Assembly (NCBI RefSeq): GCF_003570725.1
Contig: NZ_QWVS01000026.1
Span: 24,783 to 88,782, forward strand
Reading direction: 5' to 3'
DNA: 64,000 nucleotides
DNA from: Peribacillus asahii
GTDB lineage: Bacteria; Bacillota; Bacilli; Bacillales; DSM-1321
Below the pieces are notes generated by a model that saw nothing but the letters and a program-made list of their open reading frames with translations, made no database searches and was not told where the DNA came from. Shown in pieces: positions 8,713-18,307 of this stretch. Numbering within the stretch: position 1 is the first letter of the stretch; each line of letters begins with the position of its first letter. Both the position numbers and the translations under genes were made by a program.

Positions 8713-10185
8713 GTGGTTATTTCTTTACATGAGATTCGTAAAGGGGAAAATATTCGGATTCAAATGGCGGACAAAGTACTCATCGATATCAAGGCTCGTG
8801 ATGATATTCCGAAAGGACATAAGATGTTAGTACAATCGGTAAAGCGAGGCGAAGATGTTCTCAAGTTTGGCTATTCGATTGGGAAAGCCAAAGAGGATCT
8901 TTCTGCAGGGGAGTGGGTTCATACTCATAATCTAGAATCTGGTTTGCATGGAATCTTGGATTATACTTATCAACCAACCATTCAAAATTTGACGGCTGTC
9001 GAAGATTCAAAATATACATTCCAAGGATATATTCGTGAAAATGGGGAAGCTAGAATTCGCAATGAAATCTGGATCATTAATACGGTTGGTTGTATTAATA
9101 AAACATGTGAAGTGCTTGCGAAAATGGGCAATGAGCAGTTTAAAGATCGAAAAATTGATGGGGTTTATCATTTTCCTCATCCATACGGTTGTTCTCAATT
9201 AGGAGATGACTTGACTCACACACAGAAGCTATTAGCGGCCTTGGCTCAGCATCCCAACGCAGCAGGTGTGTTAATTATAGGATTAGGGTGTGAAAATAAT
9301 CAAATAGAAGCGTTTAAAGAGATTATTGGAGAGTATTCTCCGAATCGTATTAAATTTCTAAAAGCCCAAGAGGTTGAAGATGAATTAGCGAGCGGCGTAT
9401 GTTTAATGGAAGAATTAGTGGAGTATGCAGAACAATTTGAACGCCAACCGATACCGGTTTCCAAGTTAAAAATCGGGTTAAAGTGTGGGGGATCTGATGG
9501 TTTTTCAGGTATTACGGCTAATCCATTAGTTGGTACGGTATCCGATTTTATTGTTGCAAATGGCGGGACAACAATTTTGACAGAGGTTTCAGAGATGTTT
9601 GGAGCTGAAACTATATTAATGAACCGGGCAAAAGATGAAGAAACGTTTCAGAAAATTGTTCATCTTATTAACGATTTTAAACAATATTTTATTCGCCATG
9701 ACCAGGAAATTTACGAAAACCCTTCACCTGGAAATAAAGAAGGCGGTATTAGTACACTTGAAGAAAAATCACTTGGATGTACGCAAAAAGGCGGCCATGC
9801 TACGGTTGTGGATATCCGTCCATATGGTGAACGAGTGGTGAAGAATGGACTGAATTTGGTGAACGCTCCTGGAAATGACTTGATTTCGGTCACGGCTTTG
9901 GCGGCAGCGGGGGCTCATATCGTTCTATTCACAACAGGAAGAGGCACACCATTTGGTGGCCCGGTACCTACTGTGAAAATAGAGACGAATTCGGATTTAG
10001 CTAACCGTAAGAAGCATTGGATTGATTATAATGCGGGGCAGTTAATTGAAGGTCAAAAAATCGATGAATTAATGCAGGATTTATTCCAATACATTCTTAG
10101 CCTTGCATCAGGTGAAAAGAAAACGAATAATGAGCAATTCGGATACAGAGAAATTAGCATTTTTAAAGAGGGAGTCATTCTTTAA
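8713..10185 (+). CDS. uxaA: Altronate dehydratase (N-terminal end abnormal)
   Basis: A 490-aa UxaA-family enzyme that dehydrates altronate to 2-keto-3-deoxygluconate. It has an N-terminal SAF domain (about 1-80) and the C-terminal catalytic domain with GCSQLGDD, GLGCENNQ and GLKCGGSDGFSGITANP. The open frame continues upstream of the GTG at 8713 and encodes QLHSKDDVVIS. That segment aligns with the start of known UxaA proteins, but it contains no ATG, GTG or TTG in frame and no ribosome site. The true start thus seems lost, probably with the araC-uxaA promoter region. The gene may be unexpressed or translated poorly from the GTG. Confidence 0.85.
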   Translation: MVISLHEIRKGENIRIQMADKVLIDIKARDDIPKGHKMLVQSVKRGEDVLKFGYSIGKAKEDLSAGEWVHTHNLESGLHGILDYTYQPTIQNLTAVEDSKYTFQGYIRENGEARIRNEIWIINTVGCINKTCEVLAKMGNEQFKDRKIDGVYHFPHPYGCSQLGDDLTHTQKLLAALAQHPNAAGVLIIGLGCENNQIEAFKEIIGEYSPNRIKFLKAQEVEDELASGVCLMEELVEYAEQFERQPIPVSKLKIGLKCGGSDGFSGITANPLVGTVSDFIVANGGTTILTEVSEMFGAETILMNRAKDEETFQKIVHLINDFKQYFIRHDQEIYENPSPGNKEGGISTLEEKSLGCTQKGGHATVVDIRPYGERVVKNGLNLVNAPGNDLISVTALAAAGAHIVLFTTGRGTPFGGPVPTVKIETNSDLANRKKHWIDYNAGQLIEGQKIDELMQDLFQYILSLASGEKKTNNEQFGYREISIFKEGVIL

Positions 10186-10242
10186 TAGAATAGAGCTCCC
10201 AGCTTTTTAGTAGATTCTAAACAGAAAAAGGAGTGTTACTCA

Positions 10243-11256
10243 ATGAAAAGTATCGTTTGTGAGCAACCTAAGCAATTCAAAATGATTGAAACTGAACGAC
10301 CTGTTCCCAACTCAGAGGAAGCTTTAATCCGTGTGCGGCGTATTGGAATATGTGGAACGGACATTCATGCCTACGGAGGCAATCAGCCCTTTTTTAGTTA
10401 TCCGCGTATCCTTGGTCATGAGCTGTCTGGCTATATTGAATCCATTCCGGATAATGCATTAGGACTAGAGGTTGGTGACCAAGTTTCGATTATTCCGTAT
10501 ATGGAGTGTGGGGAATGTATTGCTTGTAAAAGTAAAAAAACAAACTGCTGTACAAATATGAAAGTATTAGGTGTACATATAGAAGGCGGAATGAGCGAAT
10601 GGATTACGGTTCCCTATAATCATTTAGTAAAAACCGAAGGACTTACCCTCGACCAATCTGCTATGATAGAGCCTTTAAGTATAGGAGCGCATGCGGTTAG
10701 ACGGGCTGCAATTCAAGAAGGAGAGTTTGCCCTAGTTATTGGGGCAGGACCGATTGGTTTGGGGGTTATGGCTTTTGCTAAGGAACAAGGAGCGAAAGTA
10801 ATTGCCATGGATGTAAACGATGAGCGTTTAGCCTTTGCGAGTAAATGGGCAAATGTCGATTATACGGTGAACGCTTTGGATCATCCTTTAGAGAAATTAG
10901 CGGGATTGACAAACGGAGACATGCCTACAGTTGTATTTGACGCAACAGGCAACGCTAAGTCCATGATGAATGCGTTTGAATTCCCTGCTCACGGTGGAAG
11001 ATTGATTTATGTAGGTTTAGTGAAGTCTGATATTTCTTTTAATGATCCAGATTTCCATAGTAAAGAGCTTACGTTAATGGGAAGTCGTAATGCTACTCGA
11101 GAAGATTTTGATTATGTTGTGAATACAGTAAAAAATGGAGTAGTAGATTTAGATTTATATATTACACACCGTACCCATTTGGATGACATGATTCAACAGT
11201 TTGAAGGATGGTTAACTCCTGAAGCTAAGGTTATTAAGGCTATTGTTGAAATATAA
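10243..11256 (+). CDS. Zinc-type alcohol dehydrogenase, second YjmD/RspB paralogue
   Basis: A 337-aa medium-chain dehydrogenase. It has the catalytic-zinc motif GICGTDIHAYGG, GHELSGYIE, the structural cysteine cluster CGECIACKSKKTNCC and the Rossmann GAGPIGLGVM. It follows altronate dehydratase by 57 nt and precedes tagaturonate reductase, so it belongs to the galacturonate arm. Related proteins act on L-galactonate, L-idonate or similar acids; the substrate here is not determined. The ATG is preceded by AAAGGAG. It is clearly related to, but diverged from, the copy at 1513-2532. Confidence 0.83.
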   Translation: MKSIVCEQPKQFKMIETERPVPNSEEALIRVRRIGICGTDIHAYGGNQPFFSYPRILGHELSGYIESIPDNALGLEVGDQVSIIPYMECGECIACKSKKTNCCTNMKVLGVHIEGGMSEWITVPYNHLVKTEGLTLDQSAMIEPLSIGAHAVRRAAIQEGEFALVIGAGPIGLGVMAFAKEQGAKVIAMDVNDERLAFASKWANVDYTVNALDHPLEKLAGLTNGDMPTVVFDATGNAKSMMNAFEFPAHGGRLIYVGLVKSDISFNDPDFHSKELTLMGSRNATREDFDYVVNTVKNGVVDLDLYITHRTHLDDMIQQFEGWLTPEAKVIKAIVEI

Positions 11257-11278
11257 CCTCAAAGTTTTATGAATGTAC

Positions 11279-11307
11279 AAGCAACCAAGTGATGTGGTTG
11301 CTTTGTT
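11279..11307 (+). terminator. Possible weak terminator or hairpin
   Basis: AAGCAACCA and TGGTTGCTT form a 9-bp stem around a 7-nt loop. The following sequence (TGTTC) is only moderately T-rich. It may be an attenuator between the dehydrogenase and uxaB. Confidence 0.35.
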
Positions 11308-11357
11308 CATCTGCTCGGGAGTGAAATTTTCTGTTATGAAAGGGAGAATAGGTAACT

Positions 11358-12856
11358 ATGAATATCAACCCAAGTCACGTGAAAAGTCTAAATAAAGATA
11401 CTGACGCTGTGCAAAGCGGGCATCTGATAGAAGATTATCCCGTTAAAGTGTTGCAGATTGGAGAGGGGAATTTTCTTCGAGGCTTCTTTGACTGGATGAT
11501 TCATGAATGTAATAAACAAGGGAATTTTCAAGGAAGTATTGTTATCACTCAGCCTCGACCATCTGGAAAAGAAAAAATAGAGAAATTGAAGCAACAAGAT
11601 GGATTATACACGTTGATGATACGGGGGATTCAAAACGGGGAGAAAGTAGAACGTAAGGAGATTATTTCTGTTTTTTCAAAGGCAGTGGATCCGTATGAAG
11701 AATGGGTTGAATTTTTGGAGTTGTCCCAAAATCCTACATTAGAATTTGTAGTCTCTAACACGACAGAAGCAGGCCTTACCTACCAGCCTATTTCTTGGAA
11801 AGAAGGAGAACCGATTGAATCGTTTCCTGGAAGACTAACGGCTTTTTTATATGAGCGCTATTTATATTTTAACGGGGATTCAGAAAAGGGCCTTATCATG
11901 CTGCCGTGTGAACTTTTGGAGAGAAATGGGGATACATTGAAGCAATGCGTTCTTCAGCACAGCAGGGACTGGGAATTACCGAAGTCATTTATGGATTGGG
12001 TGGATCAAGATAATCTTTTCCTCAACTCTCTTGTAGATCGCATCGTAACAGGTTTCCCTGCTAAAGAGGCAGAAGCATGGTTTGCAGAGTGGGGCTACGA
12101 GGATTCTTTATTAAATACAGCTGAGCCTTATCATGTATGGACGAAGAAGGTGATCCATCTTTAGATCAGCGTCTTCCGTTGAAACAATACGGTTTAAACG
12201 TGCATTGGGTTGAGGATTTAGTCCCTTATCAAATGAGGAAAGTTCGTATTTTAAATGGTTCACATACATTAATGGCCCCACTAGGTATTCTATCTGGATT
12301 GGATGAAGTGGGACAAGTTATGAATCACCCAAGTTTTAATGAGTTTTTGCGTCAAGCAATTGAGAAGGAAATTATTCCATCCCTATCTTTTGCCCGTAAT
12401 GAGATGATGCAATATGCAGAAAGCGTTCTGGAACGTTTTATGAATCCTTTTGTTCAGCATCGTCTGGCCGACATTTCATTAAATAGTTTATCGAAGTTTA
12501 AGGTGCGTCTTCTCCCGACTTTGGAAGCTTATTTTGAGAAGGAAGGTAGGCTGCCTGTCTGTGTTGTACGGGCTTTTGCTGGTTTGATCCGCTTTTATAA
12601 GGTACAGAAAGTGAAAGGAAGTTACGTAGGGAAACGCTTTGATGGCAAAGAATATATCGTGAACGATCATGTACAGGCAGTTGGATTTTTTAAAGAACAA
12701 TGGTTCCGTTATGAAGCAGCAGAAATTTCAATTCAACAACTCGTTGAGAACGTTCTTAGCAATCAATCCTTATGGGGGAAGGATTTGAATATGTTTCCAG
12801 ACCTTGCTGCTGAATTAAGTCATCACTTAGAAAATAATGAGGCTGGTATCTTGTAA
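11358..12856 (+). pseudogene. uxaB: Tagaturonate reductase disrupted by a single frameshift
   Basis: Two overlapping frames together make one mannitol-dehydrogenase-family polyol dehydrogenase. The first (11358-12164, 268 aa) carries the Rossmann start LQIGEGNFLRGFFDW and SNTTEAGLTY. The second (12137-12856) carries GDPSLDQRLPLKQ and the catalytic-domain helix RKVRILNGSHTLMAP. At about 12142-12148 the frame breaks after YHVW, and restoring one base gives a continuous YHVW..EEGDPSLD. The intact enzyme would reduce tagaturonate to altronate with NADH. It is either a recent inactivating mutation or a base-calling error; both halves are otherwise well preserved. Confidence 0.82.
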
Positions 12857-12859
12857 GAG

Positions 12860-12903
12860 AAACTTGTTTGATGACCTATTTTAATCATCAAACAAGTTTT
12901 TAG
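12860..12903 (+). terminator. Terminator after uxaB
   Basis: A perfect 15-bp stem (AAACTTGTTTGATGA and its complement) surrounds a 10-nt loop and ends in T residues. It closes the galacturonate arm. Confidence 0.75.
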
Positions 12904-13006
12904 TATAGACGGAACAATCTATTATTCATGATATTGGGCATGGGGAAGATTGTATAATTTAAGGTGGATAGACGTTCATTTTTCCGCATAAATCATTTTT
13001 CAATCT

Positions 13007-14062
13007 TTAACGTTCGGTATAAGAAAGAAACTTCACACATACCGGATAAGGAACGGATACGCTCCCTTGAAGCAGCGTTAATCGCCCTGTTTGCTGATCC
13101 CGTGCAAATAAAGTAAGGTTTCCTGATTCCTCATTTGCGGCAACAAGAAATGCTTCCGATGGATCAAGTGAGAAATCTCGCGGCCAATGACCTTCTGTTC
13201 CGATAAGTTGTAGTAAGGTAAGATGTCCGGTTTCGCTATCAACAGCAAACACTGCAATGCTATCGTGACCGCGATTAGCTGCGTAAACAAAACGACCGTC
13301 AGACGATATAGAAATCGCACTTCCTTGATTGTTGGCGTAGAAATCAATTGGAACAGAGCGAACGCTTTGAATCATCTTAAAACAACCGGTGTTTTTTTCG
13401 AATTGGAGAACGATGACTTCCGGACGAAGCTCGGCCATCACGTAGACGTATTGTTGATTTGGATGAAAAACAAGATGTCTTGGGCCGCTTCCAGGAGTTG
13501 TTGTTAACCGATTTACTTCATGAAGCTGATCTTGCGTAACGCGATATGTAAGGATGGAATCGATTCCTAAATCAACAGCAATGATATACTGCTCATCAGG
13601 GGAGAATCCAGCATAATGAGCATGTGCTTTTTCCTGTCGCTCTTTGTTTGGACCTGAACCTCTATGTTGAATAGTGGATATAACATGGCTAAGAGTGGCA
13701 TCTTTTTCAATATGATAGGATTCAATAAGCCCGTCTCCATAGCTTGCTGCAACAAGCATGTTGTTGTTCTTGTTTACACTAATATGGCAATACGATCCAT
13801 TTCCGGATTTAGATGTATGTAATAAAGTTAGTTCACCGGTATTGTGATGAATGGAAAAGCTTGCAATAGCGCCTTTTCCCTCTATTTTATAGTTGGCATA
13901 TAAAAATTGGTTGTTATCACTAATAGCTAAATAAGTTGGATCCGTTAATGTAGCAACTAAGCGTGGTTGACTAATTGTGCTTGTTTTTGGGTCAAGTGTA
14001 AATGAATAGATTCCCTTGCTTACTCCTCTTGTGTATGTGCCAAGGTAGCCAATGAATGTCAA
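13007..14062 (-). CDS. Lactonase family protein (YkgB/Pgl-type beta-propeller)
   Basis: A 351-aa seven-bladed beta-propeller of the 6-phosphogluconolactonase Pgl/YkgB family, beginning with IGYLGTYTRGVSKGIY. Repeated blades carry motifs such as GSGPRHLVFHPNQQYVYV and GHWPRDFSLDPSEAFLVAANE, typical of this lactonase group. It would hydrolyse sugar lactones in the cytoplasm. The translation start is a TTG 7 nt after GGAGGG. The proximity to the uronate cluster is suggestive, but the opposite strand and separate terminators argue for an independent unit. The exact lactone substrate is not shown. Confidence 0.82.
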   Translation of the reverse strand: MTFIGYLGTYTRGVSKGIYSFTLDPKTSTISQPRLVATLTDPTYLAISDNNQFLYANYKIEGKGAIASFSIHHNTGELTLLHTSKSGNGSYCHISVNKNNNMLVAASYGDGLIESYHIEKDATLSHVISTIQHRGSGPNKERQEKAHAHYAGFSPDEQYIIAVDLGIDSILTYRVTQDQLHEVNRLTTTPGSGPRHLVFHPNQQYVYVMAELRPEVIVLQFEKNTGCFKMIQSVRSVPIDFYANNQGSAISISSDGRFVYAANRGHDSIAVFAVDSETGHLTLLQLIGTEGHWPRDFSLDPSEAFLVAANEESGNLTLFARDQQTGRLTLLQGSVSVPYPVCVKFLSYTER

Positions 14063-14099
14063 TGTATTTCCCTCCTTTATATCTTGTAATTATAGCGTC

Positions 14100-14129
14100 A
14101 AAAAGGTGTCCTCAAAAGAGAGGAACACC
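14100..14129 (-). terminator. Terminator downstream of adenine deaminase
   Basis: Read on the minus strand, GGTGTTCCTC pairs with GAGGACACC across a short loop and is followed by a T run (A's at 14100-14104). It ends the adeC transcript. Confidence 0.6.
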
Positions 14130-14143
14130 ATAAGCTGATTCTG

Positions 14144-15892
14144 TTAAGTAGACGGTACGGCCTCAATTGGAATATGAGAAAAAGAAGAAGTGAGGAATAG
14201 CCCTTGATCGGTTAATTTAATTTCAGGAATGACAGGCAATGCTAAAAATGCAAGTGTTAAAAACGGATTAAATTGTTGACTTGCGTTCAATTTGGTTAAT
14301 GCTTGATCTATTTCCGCTAATTTCGTAATGACTTGTTGATAGGGGGAGGTCGACATTAAACCGGCAATCGGTAGTGACAATGAGGCCAACACTTTACCAT
14401 GTTGAATAACGACTAAACCGCCTTGCATTTCTTTAATTGTTCGAGCAGCTACTGCCATGTCTTTGTTGTTTGTTCCTGCGATGATTAAATTATGGGAATC
14501 GTGAGCAACCGTTGTCGCAATGGCCCCTGACTTTAATCCGAGACCTTTCACAATGCCGAGCCCAATATTTCTAGTATGATGATGTCGTTCAATCACAGCT
14601 AAAGTTAAGTGATCGATATCGCTTGAATATTGAAATACACCTGTATCGTCAACATTCACTTTTTCGACTAGATGTTTTGTAATAAGACTATTTGGGATGA
14701 TTTCGATAATATTAGCTAAGTTATTTGCGAAAGAAATAGCAAAGTCCGTTGCTTGTAACTCATGAAAATGAACGGTATTTTTCAATGTATCTTCTATGCC
14801 CAATGGTTGTACTTCTGGAAAATGAATTAGTTCACCTTGGGCACAAACTAGTTCTCCGCTTTTATAAACCGAGTCAATACTAATGGAAGATAAATCATTG
14901 AGTAATAAAAAATCTGCTTTATATCCAGGAGCGATGGCTCCTTGATTCGCTAATCCAAAACATTGTGCTGTGTGAATAGAGGCCATTTTAATCGCATTAA
15001 TCGGTTCGATCCCGTGTGCAATGGCTAAGCGAACATTATAATCGATGCTTCCTTCATGATGAATATCATCTAGATGACGGTCATCTGTGACAAACAGGCA
15101 GCGGTGAATATTGTTTTGGTTGATAGCGGGAAGAAGGTTGATTAAGTCTTTGGCAACGGTACCTTCTCGAAGCATTAAATACATACCATTTCGAAGTCGT
15201 GCCTGAGCCTCTTTAGCTGTTGTACTTTCGTGATCAGTTGTAATATGAGCACTTCCATACACGTTTAGCTGTTGGTTTGTTAATCCGGCGGCATGACCAT
15301 CTATTTTTTTATGCAAGGAGTTTGCATCTGTTAATTTTTGTAGCATATCAGCATCACAACTTTCGACAGCTGGATAATTCATTACTTCTGCCAATCCAAG
15401 TACGCGGGGGTGCTGATAAAATGGTAATAAATCTGAGCTGTTTAATGTCGCACCAGCATGTTCAAAAGAAGTAGCGGGAACGCAAGAGGGGAGCATAAAG
15501 TAGAAGTCAAAAGGGAGCTGCTCCGATTGTTCCAGCATATATTGAATGCCCGTTGATCCAGCAACATTAGCAATCTCATGAGGATCAGCGATGACACATG
15601 TTACACCGTGCACAAGCAGTGCTTTCGCAAATTCTGAAGGACGAACCATAGAGGATTCGATATGAACATGCCCATCAATGAAGGATGGTGATACATACTT
15701 TCCTTCGGCATCGATTTCTGTTTTACCTGTATATGTTCCGATGCCGGCAAAAAAGCCGTCCACAAGGGCGATGTCTCCTTCGAAAATATTTCCGTTAAAC
15801 ACATCGATAATTTTTCCATTTTTAATGACGCAATCAGCCGTTTCTTTCCCGGAAGCTACGTTAATTCGTTTTTGCAACATACGTTGATCCAT
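14144..15892 (-). CDS. adeC: Adenine deaminase
   Basis: A 582-aa amidohydrolase that deaminates adenine to hypoxanthine for purine salvage. It has the family's metal-ligand motif DGHVHIESSMV near residue 75, DPHEIANVAG, and the later HAAGL and TTDHESTTA segments. The C-terminal adenine deaminase domain contains VAHDSHNLIIAGTN. The length matches Bacillus AdeC (about 577-580 aa). GGAGTGATG provides the ribosome site. It is followed on the same strand by nothing within its terminator, and a guanine deaminase gene precedes it, grouping two purine salvage steps. Confidence 0.93.
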   Translation of the reverse strand: MDQRMLQKRINVASGKETADCVIKNGKIIDVFNGNIFEGDIALVDGFFAGIGTYTGKTEIDAEGKYVSPSFIDGHVHIESSMVRPSEFAKALLVHGVTCVIADPHEIANVAGSTGIQYMLEQSEQLPFDFYFMLPSCVPATSFEHAGATLNSSDLLPFYQHPRVLGLAEVMNYPAVESCDADMLQKLTDANSLHKKIDGHAAGLTNQQLNVYGSAHITTDHESTTAKEAQARLRNGMYLMLREGTVAKDLINLLPAINQNNIHRCLFVTDDRHLDDIHHEGSIDYNVRLAIAHGIEPINAIKMASIHTAQCFGLANQGAIAPGYKADFLLLNDLSSISIDSVYKSGELVCAQGELIHFPEVQPLGIEDTLKNTVHFHELQATDFAISFANNLANIIEIIPNSLITKHLVEKVNVDDTGVFQYSSDIDHLTLAVIERHHHTRNIGLGIVKGLGLKSGAIATTVAHDSHNLIIAGTNNKDMAVAARTIKEMQGGLVVIQHGKVLASLSLPIAGLMSTSPYQQVITKLAEIDQALTKLNASQQFNPFLTLAFLALPVIPEIKLTDQGLFLTSSFSHIPIEAVPST

Positions 15893-16006
15893 CGGTTCAT
15901 CACTCCTTTGTCACGCCATCTCTTTTGAATTAGGTCCTGTTATGCTAGACTATTGATTTTTTCTCTTATTTATATTATCAACAATATTATTTAACAAAGC
16001 TTTGAA

Positions 16007-16474
16007 TTAATATTCTACTTTGTCGCTGAAAGTTTCCCATGTTCTAAATGGTAAATCATAGTTTGGAGTATCTAATTTTTTCATTTGTAAGGAGCGTTGA
16101 TGGATGGGGAGCTCTAACTCTTCATAGATAAATTGATCATCGAAACCGATAGAAGCAGCATCTTCTTTTGTACAAGCATAATAAACGGCTTTTGGGCGTG
16201 CCCAGTATAAAGCACCAATACACATTGGGCAGGGCTCGCAGCTTGTATACACTTCACAATCGTCTAGTTGGAAGGAATTCAAATTTTTGCATGCATCGCG
16301 AATTGCTTGAACTTCAGCATGGGCTGTTGGATCATTTGTTGTTGTGACATTATTACATCCTTTACCGATAATTTTTCCATCTTTAACAATCACGGCTCCA
16401 AAGGGACCGCCGCCTTTCGCTAACACATTGTCTTTTGCTAGTTGAACAGCCATATCCATGAATTTTACATCCAT
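16007..16474 (-). CDS. guaD: Guanine deaminase, cytidine-deaminase fold
   Basis: A 155-aa zinc deaminase converting guanine to xanthine. The HAEVQAI motif (zinc His and catalytic Glu) and PCPMCIGALYWA (two zinc Cys) define the CDA superfamily, and the overall sequence fits GuaD rather than TadA. The ATG at 16474 has GGGAG at 8 nt. A GTG nine bases upstream overlaps that site and is less likely. It lies upstream of adenine deaminase on the same strand, 114 nt apart, so purine-base salvage is the common theme. Confidence 0.88.
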   Translation of the reverse strand: MDVKFMDMAVQLAKDNVLAKGGGPFGAVIVKDGKIIGKGCNNVTTTNDPTAHAEVQAIRDACKNLNSFQLDDCEVYTSCEPCPMCIGALYWARPKAVYYACTKEDAASIGFDDQFIYEELELPIHQRSLQMKKLDTPNYDLPFRTWETFSDKVEY

Positions 16475-16667
16475 GTTTAACACTCCCTTTCGTTATGAAT
16501 GTTAATGTTAAAATTTGTAACATAACTCATATATACATATTACCATGAAATGGGTTTGATGACATGCTAAGTGTGTATAAAAGGGGATGTATCCTAGCCT
16601 AATTTTACTTTCGTTATACGAAGTGATAGAGTTGGATATAAATATTTTAGTAGTGAAGGTGAAAAAG

Positions 16668-17570
16668 TTGGAGTTTTTAGGTGTATTATTGCCGATTTTT
16701 GGTATCTTTGTTTTAGGATTTATCGGTCAGAAGAAATTTCATTTAGAGCCAAAAGCAATCTCGACGGTGTCCGTTTATTTAATGTCACCTTTTCTTGTTT
16801 TTCGCACTTTTTATACAACGGAATTTAATACGGATTATTTATTTTTAATTTTCTTTACATTTATTCTTTGTATATCGCTCGTTTTAATTGTTTATATTGT
16901 TTCGTTTATTCGTTCGTATTCGCGAACGGAAACGTGCAGCCTAATTTTGGCTTCGGCATTTATGAATAATGGTAATTATGGTACACCGGTTGTTTTCTTA
17001 TTATTTGGTGCTGTTGGTTTAGATTATGCAATTGTCCTGATGGTCGGTCAACAGCTTGTAATGTGTACGATTGGGATTTATTATGCGGCAAAGGGAAGTC
17101 CTGAAGGAAATGGAATGCAGTCTGCGCTTCGTGCCGTCAGACGAATGCCTATTGTATACGGTGCAATAGCGGGTTGGTTGTTTCATTTCTTCCATATCCC
17201 ATTAAGTAAACCGATTATGGAAGCTATTAGTCTTGTGGCGGATGCAGCGATCCCAACCGTAATGCTTGTACTAGGAATGCAGTTAGCGAACATTTCGTTG
17301 CGAAAAATGAAAGTACGAAGAATTTCGCTTGCTTTGTTTCTTAAATTAGCGATTTCGCCAACAATCGCATTTTTACTAACACTGATTCTCCCTGTAGATG
17401 AAGTTATTAAACAGATTATGATTATTGTTGCGGCGATGCCATCTGCAGCTAATACGACGATGTACGCCCTGCAATTTGACACAGCACCCGAATTTGTTTC
17501 CAGTGTAACATTTATTAGTACGGTCTTAAGTTTGGTTACTTTGCCAATTGTTTTTCTTATATTATTATAG
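16668..17570 (+). CDS. AEC family transporter (auxin-efflux-carrier type)
   Basis: A 300-aa integral membrane protein of about ten hydrophobic segments. Its duplicated halves include the ASAFMNNGNYGTPVVFLLFG motif, typical of AEC carriers, and a C-terminal MPSAANTTMYALQFD. Bacterial members move malate, malonate or other organic acids; the substrate here is unknown. The open frame extends 27 codons upstream, but the TTG at 16668 has GAAGGTG at proper spacing and begins a normal LEFLGVLLPIFG first helix. It is divergent from guaD with no clear functional tie. Confidence 0.8.
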   Translation: MEFLGVLLPIFGIFVLGFIGQKKFHLEPKAISTVSVYLMSPFLVFRTFYTTEFNTDYLFLIFFTFILCISLVLIVYIVSFIRSYSRTETCSLILASAFMNNGNYGTPVVFLLFGAVGLDYAIVLMVGQQLVMCTIGIYYAAKGSPEGNGMQSALRAVRRMPIVYGAIAGWLFHFFHIPLSKPIMEAISLVADAAIPTVMLVLGMQLANISLRKMKVRRISLALFLKLAISPTIAFLLTLILPVDEVIKQIMIIVAAMPSAANTTMYALQFDTAPEFVSSVTFISTVLSLVTLPIVFLILL

Positions 17571-17707
17571 ATTTTATAAATTTACATTTATTCACAAAAC
17601 GTAAGAAAAGACTTTTTGAACAGAACGTTATAAAATTTACTTAATTACTTTAGCTATGTTAAATGATCTTGTTAAATCGTTACTATTTTAGATGAGGAGG
17701 GGTAGGA

Positions 17708-18118
17708 GTGCTGCAAACGACAGTTGACTTAGTGAATGTAGAACAAATTGAGGCGATTTTAAAAGAACTTGTGCAAGATTCCTATGAGGAAGTGAAAGAA
17801 GACGGGCTATTATTATGCATGGAATGCGGGGATGTTGATTTGTATATTACAGCATCGCATCATGAATTGCTTCAAGATGCAATTCACCGTAACTTTCAGG
17901 TTGATGAATATGGAAAAGTAATCGATCGTGAAAAATATCAACAGTTAATGGATGATTTGAACGAATATTTTGTAAAGCTTCATATAGAAAGCGGCTACTT
18001 TGATTACTATCCAGCAGGTACATATGAAGTAGATGGAGAACAACGTGTCTCGGAGACAGATATGTTGGCACCAAAAGGTCAGTTTTATGCACCGTTTGAA
18101 GATGCTAAATATATATAA
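17708..18118 (+). CDS. Conserved hypothetical acidic protein
   Basis: I do not recognise this 136-aa protein. It is soluble, acidic and without signal peptide or membrane segment. It has a CMECG dipeptide-type Cys pair (about residues 37-41) and a C-terminal YPAGTYEVDGEQRVSETDML stretch. The GTG start lies after GGAGGGGTAGGAG, a strong ribosome site, and a clear terminator follows at 18194. This supports a genuine monocistronic gene. No catalytic motif is visible. Confidence 0.65.
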   Translation: MLQTTVDLVNVEQIEAILKELVQDSYEEVKEDGLLLCMECGDVDLYITASHHELLQDAIHRNFQVDEYGKVIDREKYQQLMDDLNEYFVKLHIESGYFDYYPAGTYEVDGEQRVSETDMLAPKGQFYAPFEDAKYI

Positions 18119-18193
18119 GAATGTTCTTTTTCGAAAAGGATTGGTTTAAACGTCAATTTCGAAAAAAGTACTAAACATCCTAGTCGGATTTTC

Positions 18194-18228
18194 AACCTTA
18201 TCTATATATGGATAAGGTTTTTGTTTTT
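18194..18228 (+). terminator. Intrinsic terminator
   Basis: AACCTTATC and GATAAGGTT form a 9-bp stem with an 8-nt loop, followed by TTTTGTTTTT. It terminates the 17708-18118 gene. Confidence 0.75.
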
Positions 18229-18307
18229 CGTAAAGGATATTTGGTTTTTTGTAAAGAATAAATTATGTAGGTAACAGGTAATAAGACTTATTAATGGGGG
18301 GATATTT

